Assembly (NCBI GenBank): GCA_022984795.1
Contig: JALIHJ010000033.1
Coordinates: 124,001 to 188,000, forward strand
DNA from: Fabrea salina
Taxonomy: Eukaryota > Ciliophora > Heterotrichea > Heterotrichida > Fabreidae
Direction of reading: 5' to 3'
DNA length: 64,000 nucleotides
Made by a program: the position numbers and the translations under genes
Shown: piece after piece, positions 8,153 through 16,770 of the stretch
How positions within the stretch are numbered: the stretch's first letter is position 1
How the letters are laid out: each line of letters opens with the position of its first letter
The notes under the pieces: model-generated
The model's database searches: none
Told to the model about the DNA's origin: nothing
What the model saw: only the letters and a program-made list of their open reading frames with translations

Positions 8153-9520
8153 TTAAGCATCTTTAAAGTTACTATTATTTTGTAAAAGGTGTTTGTGGAC
8201 TTCGTGGTTATCTATAAGTTTCTCTTTGGGGTAATCTAACTGTGGAGGAAGTTTTTGAACAATCCTCCACCCAATAAAGGCGATTAGTGCCATCAAGTTG
8301 AACGAAAAGGCAAAGTTAACCGGATAACTATACCCACTTTCAGTAGTTAGCGCAAACACGTTTCCAAAAACAACTGGCGAGATTGACCTGGCAAATGACC
8401 CCACAGTCAAAAAAATTCCGTTGAGTCTTCCGCGTTCCTTTGCAACAACACAGTTATTTGAAAGCACTATCATAGCAGTCATACAGAAGAAATTGTTGAG
8501 CCACCAACAAATACTGCAAGCAATAACAGCTACCCAACTAAAAGTTCCACTGTACCTTAAAAAAGTACCTAAAGGAATTGCTAACAGCACTGGGACTGAG
8601 ATTCCTACAGTGTACTGTTCAAACTTAAGAACTCCGTACTTACCTACAAAGTAAGAGTGTATTCTTTTTTGGAACAACAAAAGAAAAGTCGAACTAATTC
8701 CTAGAGTGATTCCTATGTCTTCAGTTCTGAACTCAAAGCCCCCGTGTTCTTTTCTAGCCCAACACCAAAGAGATATAAGTTCGTGGTAAGCTGTTGAATT
8801 AACACACAGCGAAAAATAAACTACCAAAATCTTCAACACAACAGGTTCTTTTGCTATGTCCCATATTGTTCTAGAGTCTTGACTAGTTTTCTGTTGGTCT
8901 GTTTTCAGAGTTTCGTCCAAAGTAAACACTACTAAAACCGTAGTGACTACTGCAACTCCACTAGCCACAAGGTTAGGAAGCAAATAAGGGAACTCCGCCA
9001 AAATGCCCCCAGTTACTATTCCTGAACTCACTGGGTCAACCAAAATGCCCCCTACTACGTTGCCACTGATGTTTCCTGTTTGCCAAGACATTGCAAACCA
9101 AGCCATTGCTGAGGCTTGTTTGTCTGCTGGCATTGTTTCTGATAAAAGCGTTTTGCACACTAGTGACAGCGGAGTGAAAAATCCCGTTAAAAACCTAATG
9201 GACACTCCCCACCAGTAGTTCTGTGAAACTCCAAAAAGACCTGAAAACACTATAGTTGAAAACAGCCCTACTAGCATCACTGGCTTGCGTCCCCACTTGT
9301 CACAAATAACTCCGAAGATAGGAGAAGCTAGTGCCCTTCCCAACATAAGCGAAAACGTAAGGATTCCAACCCAGTAACCCGTAGCACTTCTTGAGTCCGA
9401 CTTTCCGGTGTCCATCACGAACTTACTTGCGAAAGGAAACACCAAAGTAAAAACAAACGCATTACAAAAAACACTCAAGTAAATTCCTAGCACTCGGAGT
9501 TTAAACCTAATACTTTCCAT
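8153..9520 (-). CDS. MFS transporter, ZIFL/tetracycline-resistance-like, 455 aa
   Basis: A 12-TM major facilitator. The MFS signature between TM2 and TM3 is present (GVICDKWGRKPVMLVG, about residues 75-90), with a preceding small-residue TM2 (SLMLGRALASPIFG). Family strings such as RFLTGFFTPLSLVCKTLLSE and AMAWFAMSWQTGNISGNVVGG resemble the zinc-induced-facilitator-like group found in plants, fungi and protists. Substrate cannot be read from sequence (organic acids, metal chelates or K+ in characterised members). It is a plasma-membrane or vacuolar integral protein. The TAA at 8153-8155 is convergent with the selenoprotein 3' UTR. Confidence 0.92.
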   Translation of the reverse strand: MESIRFKLRVLGIYLSVFCNAFVFTLVFPFASKFVMDTGKSDSRSATGYWVGILTFSLMLGRALASPIFGVICDKWGRKPVMLVGLFSTIVFSGLFGVSQNYWWGVSIRFLTGFFTPLSLVCKTLLSETMPADKQASAMAWFAMSWQTGNISGNVVGGILVDPVSSGIVTGGILAEFPYLLPNLVASGVAVVTTVLVVFTLDETLKTDQQKTSQDSRTIWDIAKEPVVLKILVVYFSLCVNSTAYHELISLWCWARKEHGGFEFRTEDIGITLGISSTFLLLFQKRIHSYFVGKYGVLKFEQYTVGISVPVLLAIPLGTFLRYSGTFSWVAVIACSICWWLNNFFCMTAMIVLSNNCVVAKERGRLNGIFLTVGSFARSISPVVFGNVFALTTESGYSYPVNFAFSFNLMALIAFIGWRIVQKLPPQLDYPKEKLIDNHEVHKHLLQNNSNFKDA

Positions 9521-9538
9521 TTATTACTTGGAAAACAC

Positions 9539-10051
9539 TTAAATAAATTCTGAGTTTCTAGGAGAGTGGTTGGAAACGTAAGAACGCCTGTCGTCTTCGC
9601 TTTGGAGTGAAGCGTTGAGGGATGGCCTGTTGCTAGTGTTGAAGTTCAGTTTTATCCCAGTTGAAGGAAAAGGCCTGATGTTTTTGCTAAGGGGCAAAGG
9701 CTTCCTTGGAGTGTTTCTGTTTGAGTAAGTGCTTCTTTTAGATATTTTGTGCATGTAAAAGTCTATTTGTTTCTTGTAAAGCTCGTTTTGTTGTGAAAGT
9801 TTGGCAATCTGCTGTTCATACTGCAGCTTTAGGTTCTCTAAGTACTCTGCTTTGTACTTGAGTGATTCGTTTTCGTCAGTCATGTTTGCAAGTTTGAATT
9901 TGAGATCAACAAGGGTGCCTTCATACGCCTGAAGTTTGTTATTGAGTTCCTGGATTTCTTCTTGTTGTTCTTTTTGCTTAGCTATAGCTAGGAACTTCTC
10001 CCCTATAGCTAGGTCTTTTTCCTTTTGCAGTTGCTTTATTTGGGATTCCAT
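9539..10051 (-). CDS. Coiled-coil protein with basic Ser/Pro-rich tail, 170 aa
   Basis: Residues 1-105 form a continuous coiled coil (ESQIKQLQKEKDL ... YLENLKLQYEQQIAKL). The remaining 65 residues are disordered, basic and rich in Ser, Asn, Arg and Pro (TPRKPLPLSKNIRPFPS), resembling microtubule-binding or phosphoregulated tails. No family is recognised. It shares an orientation with the MFS gene and starts 36 bp from the divergent patatin-like gene. Confidence 0.75.
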   Translation of the reverse strand: MESQIKQLQKEKDLAIGEKFLAIAKQKEQQEEIQELNNKLQAYEGTLVDLKFKLANMTDENESLKYKAEYLENLKLQYEQQIAKLSQQNELYKKQIDFYMHKISKRSTYSNRNTPRKPLPLSKNIRPFPSTGIKLNFNTSNRPSLNASLQSEDDRRSYVSNHSPRNSEFI

Positions 10052-10087
10052 TTAATGTATTAGGCATGTTGCTGGCGAAAAAATAAA

Positions 10088-11041
10088 ATGAAAACTTTGG
10101 TGTTCGTAGCTTTGCTTGCAGCTGCAGTAAGTGCCCAAGGAACCAAGTGCAGGGCTCTTTGCCTAGCTGGTGGCCATGATAACGGGGCTTACCAGGCAGG
10201 AGCTATCGTAGGGCTGATCCAAAACAGAAATACCTACGAAGTAGAGTGGGATGTTGTCACTGGAAATGGAGTAGGAGCTATCAACGCTATGATGCTTTCT
10301 CAGTACCCTAAAGGGAAAGAGTCCGAAGCAGCAACTAGCCTTTTGGAGTTTTGGAACAACTTCCAGTACAAGCAGTTCTACGAAGACTGGTACGGGTGGT
10401 ACATCACTGGACTTCTAGATGAATCTGGACTTTACAACTCCGCACCCATGAACCAAACTATCAATAGAATGTACGTAAAACAAGCCCAAAGGTTCCTTGG
10501 AGTAGGAGCCACTGACTTGAAGACTGGAAAGTACGCATTTTTCAACTCCAGTGGACAAACCACTCAAGCCATGAAATACGGAGTTATGGCCAGTGCTGCC
10601 GACCCTGTATGGTTCCCTTACGTCAACTACACCAACCTCAAGTTAGTTTCCGGAACCGTAAAGTTCACTGTCGACATCGACAGAGCTGTGGATGCTTGCC
10701 ACCAAATGGGCTACAGCAACTCTAACATTGAAGTAGACACTATTTTGGTCAGCAACAAAAAGATCCAAAAGGTAGATGCTTCCACCTACACCTCAATTCC
10801 TTCTTTGAAGAGGTACCTTGAAATAGTAGCTTATGACGGTGTGATGCGTGTTTACAACGTAGCAATTGAAGAGTACCCTCAAGTGAACTTTAAAACTTTG
10901 ATTGCACCTGGCAAGAAGTTGCCTGAAACGGAATTCCCATATGACTACTCTTACGCCCAACTAAGAGAATCTTTGGACATCGGAATTGCAGATGCCAAAA
11001 ACACCACCCAAGTACCCCAAAAAGACCTAGTAAGTCAGTAA
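10088..11041 (+). CDS. Secreted patatin-like protein, predicted catalytically dead, 317 aa
   Basis: Residues 1-16 are a clear signal peptide (MKTLVFVALLAAAVSA), so the product is secreted or vacuolar. The patatin fold follows: oxyanion-hole glycines in GGHDNGAYQAGA (28-39), then VTGNGVGAINAMM where the nucleophile elbow GxSxG should be. Here it reads G59-N-G61-V-G63, so the Ser is Gly. The second catalytic motif DG(G/A) is replaced by SGT (188-190, LKLVSGTVKF), so the Asp is also lost. A normal-length, undamaged frame suggests a maintained non-enzymatic role, such as lipid binding. It is an active lipase only if both assignments are wrong. Confidence 0.85.
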   Translation: MKTLVFVALLAAAVSAQGTKCRALCLAGGHDNGAYQAGAIVGLIQNRNTYEVEWDVVTGNGVGAINAMMLSQYPKGKESEAATSLLEFWNNFQYKQFYEDWYGWYITGLLDESGLYNSAPMNQTINRMYVKQAQRFLGVGATDLKTGKYAFFNSSGQTTQAMKYGVMASAADPVWFPYVNYTNLKLVSGTVKFTVDIDRAVDACHQMGYSNSNIEVDTILVSNKKIQKVDASTYTSIPSLKRYLEIVAYDGVMRVYNVAIEEYPQVNFKTLIAPGKKLPETEFPYDYSYAQLRESLDIGIADAKNTTQVPQKDLVSQ

Positions 11042-11051
11042 GAATTAAAAA

Positions 11052-11939
11052 TTATTCTATAGAAAGTAACTTGTTGATATGTAAGTGAACTTTTAGATGC
11101 AATTTGCCTGAGTTTTTGATTTCAAAAAGATTGTGTTTGGGTATAATAAAAGTATCCCATTGGCTTAAGTGCTTACTAGTTTGGTTGAGTGTAATTACAC
11201 AGCTATCTCTGCCTGACATAAGTACAGTCCCGAAGACCCTGAACTCTTTGGAGTTTCCGTTGTAGGTTTGGTGTTTGTTCAAGCCCACTACAAGTATTGA
11301 AAAGTCTTTGTTTTCAACTACTACAGAACTGCTCCAGTTAGCTTTTGGAAAAATCACTTTGTCCAAAACTAGTTTCGAGTCTTTGTTAACTGGCATTTTG
11401 CAGTCTGGTTTGGTTCTAGGATTTAGTTTGGGTTTTTTAGGAGTGTTAGAAAGGGGTTGTTTCAAGTAGGCCCCTACTAAGTTTCCGTCTTCGTAAACAA
11501 GTTGTTCGTTTTTCCAGTGATTGACAGGAGCAATTCTGTTTCTTCTAAAGCTTCTAAAAGCATCTGTGAAGCAAGTGCTTTTTCTTTTTAAAGATTGTTG
11601 AGTGTTAAGAGTCAAGTTAGTTATTCCAGAACTCACGCTGCTCTTTCTGGTGTTTTTGCCCAAACTAAAAGGAGTCTGCAACTTAGACTTTTTAAAAGAC
11701 CTAGAAGAAAAGCTCCTTCTAAGTTTGTTTGAAGAAAAAGTTTTAATGGAAAATCCACTTTTAGAACTGAGAGGCGAGGAGCTGCAGCTTGCGTCCAGCT
11801 CAAACTGTTTAGGAGGTGGTTGTGTGCGGAACACAGGCTCACTAAGTTAAACTTACAAATCTTGAATGTAGTCGCCCACTGCACAGTCACCAAGGGAAAT
11901 CGGAGGAAGTTCCCATTCATTAAACAGCTCGTTTGACAT
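11052..11939 (-). CDS. CENP-C/Mif2-like centromere protein, 290 aa, one 15-nt intron
   Basis: Start ATG 11937-11939; exon 1 is joined across the intron at 11842-11856. After a Ser/Arg/Lys-rich disordered half, residues 127-137 read RRNRIAPVNHW followed by KNEQLVYEDG. This matches the CENP-C motif (R-R-S-x-R-x-x-x-P-x-x-[YF]-W) that binds the CENP-A nucleosome. The C-terminal ~75 residues look like the CENP-C cupin dimerisation domain (strands FRVFGTVLMSG, WDTFIIPKHNLFEIKNSG, LKVHLHIN). The protein is much shorter than vertebrate CENP-C but has the two conserved parts in order. Its job would be at micronuclear kinetochores, since ciliate macronuclei divide without centromeres. Assignment is by motif only. 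Confidence 0.72.
11842..11856 (-). other. 15-nt spliceosomal intron (CENP-C-like gene)
   Basis: GTAAGTTTAACTTAG on the minus strand, with A at position 10. Removal joins GAT TT to T GAG and restores one frame from ATG 11939; unspliced, it puts a TAA in frame (phase 2). Confidence 0.9.
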
Positions 11940-11945
11940 TTTAAA

Positions 11946-14900
11946 TTATATACCTTTATTTAAAGGGCTTAGTGCCCACCTATTTTCAGTTATTTCTGAC
12001 TTTTGTTTTATTAGAAAAGCTTCGTTTTCTTTGATACTGAGCTGCGAAGTCAGTCTTTGTATTTCTTTGTCTTTGTCTTGAAGTAGTTTTTGACTGGAGC
12101 TGTAAGAATTCAGAACTTCCACCGCAAAGTCCACAGCATCAGCGTTTTCTGGCACTTCGTAGTAAAGGCCTCTTAGTTCTTCCTTAAGTTTGTTTTCTTT
12201 AAGGCTGATTTGGCTTTGAAGTTCGCCTATCTGCTGTTTGTAGTGGTACTCTTCAATGTCAGTTAGTTGCCTGACTCCGTTGGACTTAGCAAGAGTGTCG
12301 TATTTTTTCTTAAGGTTGTTGAGGGCTTCGGTCTTTTTGGAGTTTTCTTCACGGAGTTTGTAGTTTTGTTCCTTGAGTTGGTTGTTTTCGTCTTTCATTC
12401 TGGCGTGAAGTTTTATTTTCTGTTGGGGGTTGTTGTGGCCAGTTAGTTTGGCGTTTTCTTTAGAGAGTTTTTCGTTTTCTCTTCTCAGCCTTAAGTTGTC
12501 CTTTTGGGTGGAGTTTAGCTGTTCTTGTAGGGACTCTTGCTGTTTGTGAAGGGAGTACTCTTGTTCTTGCAGTCTCTTTAGCTGTGTAAGCATTTCTTCT
12601 CGGTTTTTAATGGTTTTTTGGATTTCTTCGTTAGCTTTAGCAGCTTCTTTTTGGAAGAAGGAGCACTTTTCGTGTAGGTTTTGGAGTTCTTCTTGGTTGG
12701 ACTGTTTTTGGGATAGTTCTGAGACTTGTTTGTTTTTCTGGGAAAGTTCCTTTTGAAGGGTTTCTATTTGTGTTGAGAGTGCTTGATATTGGGTGTTGTA
12801 GTTACTCAGCTGGAAAGTGGCTCTTTCTATTTCAGTGTTTTTTTGTTGGATTATTTTTTCTTTTTGGTAGATTTCGCTTTTGAGTTCCTCAACTTGGTTT
12901 AAGTGCTTTTGAAGGGAGTTAACTTCTAAGTCTTGGATTTGCTGAAGAATGTTTTCGTGCTGAGTTGAGTAGTAGTTAAGTTGTTGGTAAGTCTTTTGGA
13001 CTTCTTGGTCTTTTTGTGCAATGGCTTTTTCTTTTTCTTGAAGGTAATTTTTGTAGTCTTGTATTTCTTGTTTAAGCGAGTCTACGTGGGCTACGTAACT
13101 CGAACGTGCAGACTCATACTGACTGCAAATATTAATGTACACTTCGTCTTTTTCTTGGTAAGCTTCGTTTAAGTTTTGAAGTTGTGTGTTTAAGTACTGG
13201 TTTTCAGCTGTTAAGTTTTCGATTTCTAAAATGTGGCTTTGAAGTTCAGCTTCTTTTTGTTCAAGTTCTTTTTGGAGGTCTTTAGTTTGTTTTTCGAAGT
13301 TCTGCAGGCTTTGTTCTTTTTGTTTCTTTTCAAAGTTAAGTTGGCTTTTGAGTTTAGAGATCGTTTCACGGTGTTCTTCTAATTCGTTGCTCATAGAATC
13401 AAGTGAGTGTATTATGTTTTGCATTTCATTTGGTTTGTTAGAGCATTTCTGGCACGAAACACTAGGAGTGCTGCACTCTGAGTCACTGGACTCCATGATT
13501 TCGTCATCTCTTTTTTTGGAGTAAGCAAAATGAAGTTGGCTTTCTAGTTCTTGGTTTTTAAGTTTCTCTTCTTCTAAGGTTTTGTTTAAGTCGCTTACTT
13601 GTTCGTGGAGTTCTTTTATTTCGTTTTCGAGTTCGTCTTGTTTCTCTCTTTCAGGAGTGCTTACTAGTTCTCCGTTCCTGTACTTACTGTAGTTGTTCAA
13701 AAGCATCTTTAGTTGCTCTCTTTCGTCGCAACTCTTGCGAAGGTTAGCTTGGAGTTTTTCAAGGAACTCTTGGTTGTCTTTTAGTCTTTTAGACAAGGAC
13801 TCAGGGGCCAGTTTGTACTCAGACCTAAGTGCTTCAATGTGGTGCTTGAGGGCGTCGTTCTCCACAAAAAGTTTAGCAGCAATAGGATGGTTTTCATTTT
13901 CCTTCCTCAGGATATCGTTTTCCTCCTTTAGTTTTTCGGATTCGTTTGAATCATTGCCTTGCTTGAGTTTGTTAATCATGTCTTCTCTGAACTTGATGAT
14001 CATTTTGTTAGACTCTATCTTTTTTTCGTACTTCTCAATTGTGCTCATTAGTGCTTGTACATAGTTGTCCCTACTCTCGATTTCTTTTTGCAAAGCAGCT
14101 TCAGACTGCAGTCTGATTTTCATGTTTTCAGCCAAAAGTTCTTCGACTTCTTTTACTCTTTGGTTCATTGTTAGCAAAGAGTAGTCAGACACTCCTTCAC
14201 TGGAGTTTGCTGACTTAAGTGCTTTATAGTTTTGGAGTTGGTCTTTTAGTTGCCTGATTTCTTCTCTGAGTTCCTTCACAGTCCCTACAGTGTCTTCGTT
14301 AACCACTGCTTTGTTGCGCACTAGTTTAGCTCGCTCTGCAAAGCGCAAAGTGCTTAAAGTTTCTCCAAAACAAGAAGAAGCTGGACTGATGTTTGCGATG
14401 ATGCAGGTTTTCGAGTTGCCTCCCAAAGAGTCTTTGAGTAAAAAGGTAAGTTTAGAGTCCCTGTAGTGCACATGCCTTGACTTGCCCTCTGCAAGCTCTA
14501 CAAGGGAGTTGATAACGTTCCCCAGAGTAGAAAGTGACTTGTTGATCATGCCAGCTTCTTTGAGTCTGCCCCCCGCGGCCCCTGTGAGTTTTTGTCTTTC
14601 AGAGCCTGCAAGGTCAATAATGTTGAATCTGCTGCACCTGTAGTTCCAGATACTCTCTTGTTTTTCTTTGCTTTCTATTGTAATAGTGAAGATAGAGTGC
14701 GACCGGGAACTTTCTTTGTTCATGAGTGTTGCTCCTACATGCCTGTTTCTAATTCCCCTTTCAAATATTTCTATGGCTTCTTGGAGCCCCATAACTGTTT
14801 CTTCGCAGGAGCCTTCTACGTACACACCTTTCTTTTCGTCTTCTCTAACTGAAAGGTTTTTCATGTCTGGACTCAAAAGGTCGTTAATTTGTTCGTTGTA

Positions 14901-15347
14901 GATTTCGAGGAAAGAAGCTTTAACTAAAAACTCTATTCCAGCAGACCTTTTGATTTCTTTTTTGATGCAGTCAAACATAAACTCCAGGGACCTAGGCAGC
15001 AGTCCTTTGTCGGGAGACTGTTGGGTTGCTTCGATATTGGCGGGGCCCACGATCGAAAAGGACTTCCCTGCCCCAGTTTGTCCGTAAGCAAATATAGTTG
15101 CGTTGTAGCCTGAAAGACAACTTGCAACTATAGGCTTGCCGATAGTTTCAAAGAGTTCGGCCTGCGTAATGTCTTCGTCTCCAACGAAGTCGTAATTGAA
15201 GGTTCGGGGATATGGTTTGGAGTCAAGGACTATGGAGGTTTTGTCCTCGTTGACTTGCAAGCACCTTCTTCCGTTGCACTCGGAGACTTCTTTGCTAGAA
15301 ATCGGCCTTACACGCACAGCTACACGGATGTTGTCCAACTCACTCAT
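11946..15347 (-). CDS. Kinesin, N-terminal motor, 1133 aa
   Basis: A plus-end-type kinesin with the motor at residues 1-350: P-loop GQTGAGKS (89-96), switch I region NKESSRSHSIF, switch II DLAGSERQ, and LNTLG/HVHYRDSKLTFLLKDSLGGN. A neck linker follows (RAKLVRNKAVVNED), then about 780 residues of coiled coil with many Gln/Glu/Lys heptads. A Cys pair (CQKCSNKP) interrupts the coil near residue 605. The architecture (N-motor plus very long stalk) resembles the kinesin-12/KIF15 group, though subfamily placement needs a tree. It probably carries spindle or ciliary cargo. It starts 20 bp before the CLN7-like gene's stop. Confidence 0.95.
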   Translation of the reverse strand: MSELDNIRVAVRVRPISSKEVSECNGRRCLQVNEDKTSIVLDSKPYPRTFNYDFVGDEDITQAELFETIGKPIVASCLSGYNATIFAYGQTGAGKSFSIVGPANIEATQQSPDKGLLPRSLEFMFDCIKKEIKRSAGIEFLVKASFLEIYNEQINDLLSPDMKNLSVREDEKKGVYVEGSCEETVMGLQEAIEIFERGIRNRHVGATLMNKESSRSHSIFTITIESKEKQESIWNYRCSRFNIIDLAGSERQKLTGAAGGRLKEAGMINKSLSTLGNVINSLVELAEGKSRHVHYRDSKLTFLLKDSLGGNSKTCIIANISPASSCFGETLSTLRFAERAKLVRNKAVVNEDTVGTVKELREEIRQLKDQLQNYKALKSANSSEGVSDYSLLTMNQRVKEVEELLAENMKIRLQSEAALQKEIESRDNYVQALMSTIEKYEKKIESNKMIIKFREDMINKLKQGNDSNESEKLKEENDILRKENENHPIAAKLFVENDALKHHIEALRSEYKLAPESLSKRLKDNQEFLEKLQANLRKSCDEREQLKMLLNNYSKYRNGELVSTPEREKQDELENEIKELHEQVSDLNKTLEEEKLKNQELESQLHFAYSKKRDDEIMESSDSECSTPSVSCQKCSNKPNEMQNIIHSLDSMSNELEEHRETISKLKSQLNFEKKQKEQSLQNFEKQTKDLQKELEQKEAELQSHILEIENLTAENQYLNTQLQNLNEAYQEKDEVYINICSQYESARSSYVAHVDSLKQEIQDYKNYLQEKEKAIAQKDQEVQKTYQQLNYYSTQHENILQQIQDLEVNSLQKHLNQVEELKSEIYQKEKIIQQKNTEIERATFQLSNYNTQYQALSTQIETLQKELSQKNKQVSELSQKQSNQEELQNLHEKCSFFQKEAAKANEEIQKTIKNREEMLTQLKRLQEQEYSLHKQQESLQEQLNSTQKDNLRLRRENEKLSKENAKLTGHNNPQQKIKLHARMKDENNQLKEQNYKLREENSKKTEALNNLKKKYDTLAKSNGVRQLTDIEEYHYKQQIGELQSQISLKENKLKEELRGLYYEVPENADAVDFAVEVLNSYSSSQKLLQDKDKEIQRLTSQLSIKENEAFLIKQKSEITENRWALSPLNKGI

Positions 15348-15367
15348 TTCAAATATGAAATTAACGT

Positions 15368-16756
15368 CTAATTTAGTTTGTTAGATTTATAACCTATGCT
15401 TGAACTCGAAACGGGAGAAGACATGTGTATCTGTATACTGCTTTTCCTGGTTTCTTGGTGAGGCGCACACTGCTTCCAGTATATCGCCAAAGCCGCCATT
15501 GAGACTAGGAACAACCCCCCTGTTGATCCGAAGCATAGTTTCAAAGAAATAGACAAAGACTGGACTGCCCAAAAAGGCCCTAGCATCCTTGAAATAGCTC
15601 CTACTGCAAGCATCCACCCCATGTACCCGCCTGCTCTGTTAGGTCCTATTATCTTAGAAGCCATAGTGAAAACCACATTCCTGGCAATGGGGAAATTGAC
15701 AGAAATGAACACGTAACCGAAGAAAAACAGACCTAGGTTGATCTGTCTGTACTGGTAGTCTATCAAACAAATCCACCCTAAAGCCCCCATTCCAAGCCCT
15801 ACTAGTGCAAGTTTCCTTTCGTCAACTTTGTCTCCAATGAAGTGAATCACTCCAAAAGCAATAATGCTTAGCACTCCGGAACCAGCAAAAATAGCGTATG
15901 AAGCAGTTACTTCCCAGTCAAAGGTTTCGGAGTACTTGTGGGCTGTATCAGTAACTAGTGGGGTGGTGATTGTCTCTTGCACCGCAAAACCATTAAAAAT
16001 GATTAAGCAGAGAAACAAACACACTCCAATTCCTGCTTTGCTAGGAGGAATGCTTTCTTCGTTTTTGGTTTCGTTGACTCTTCCAGGTCTGTTGTGGGGG
16101 TGAACTTCCCGAAAGCTGCTTTGGATTATTGAAAACATCACTATCGTTAAAATGGTCTGGAGGTACCCAGGTGAGGTGTACTTGTCAATCTTAACTAGCG
16201 GCCCTATTTGTACGTCCAGCATTGACAGAACTATTCCAAAAACAGGGCCTAAGATGAACCCAGAAACTGCTGCTATCCCCAATTCACTCAGAACCATTAA
16301 CTTTTCTTTGTCTTCAACAACTTCTGACACGTAAGACTGCTCTATAGCTTGCTGACCTCCCGTCCACAAGCCCTGCAAAAACCTTGCGCTGAATATCAGC
16401 CACAAAGCCATGTCGTCCTGGAAGTAGTCCGCTGAAAAGTACAAAACGCTTCCTAGAAGTCCTGTGGAGATGCAACTCAACATGGTGAACCTGTGTAACC
16501 CTTACTTAGTGGTGTTGTAGTTGTGCAGGTACCCAAAGAACAACGACCCTAAAAATTCTCCTAATGAGTATATCAGCAGAACCGATGCCAGGAAGTATTC
16601 ATCTCCATTGTGCTTTTCGATGTACTTCCAAATTGAAGGCATTACTATTGAAAACGAAACGCATGCAAAAAATACGTTTGCATAGAAGATGCCTAGAAAA
16701 TCGTATTTGTGCCTCCAGGAAGTTTCATCTTTGAGCTTAGTATAGCCAGAATCCAT
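15368..16756 (-). CDS. MFS transporter, CLN7/MFSD8-like, 457 aa, one 15-nt intron
   Basis: Two open segments join across the intron at 16491-16505 into one 12-TM protein. N-terminal strings FSIVMPSIWKYIEKHNGDEYF and YSLGEFLGSLFFGYLHNYNTTK followed by GLLGSVLYF and ARFLQGLWTGGQQAIEQSY match the CLN7/MFSD8 (SPX-like) lysosomal MFS group in layout. Human CLN7 is a lysosomal chloride channel/transporter; substrate here is unknown. The stop is TAG (15368-15370). It lies on the same strand as the kinesin, OSCA-like and anoctamin genes. Not closely similar to the other MFS gene at 8.1-9.5 kb. Confidence 0.88.
16491..16505 (-). other. 15-nt spliceosomal intron (CLN7-like MFS gene)
   Basis: GTAAGGGTTACACAG, A at position 10, phase 2. 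Removing it turns the in-frame TAA after NYNTT into a continuous K-F-T-M-L reading through the MFS fold. Confidence 0.93.
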
Positions 16757-16770
16757 TTTTTATAACTTTA

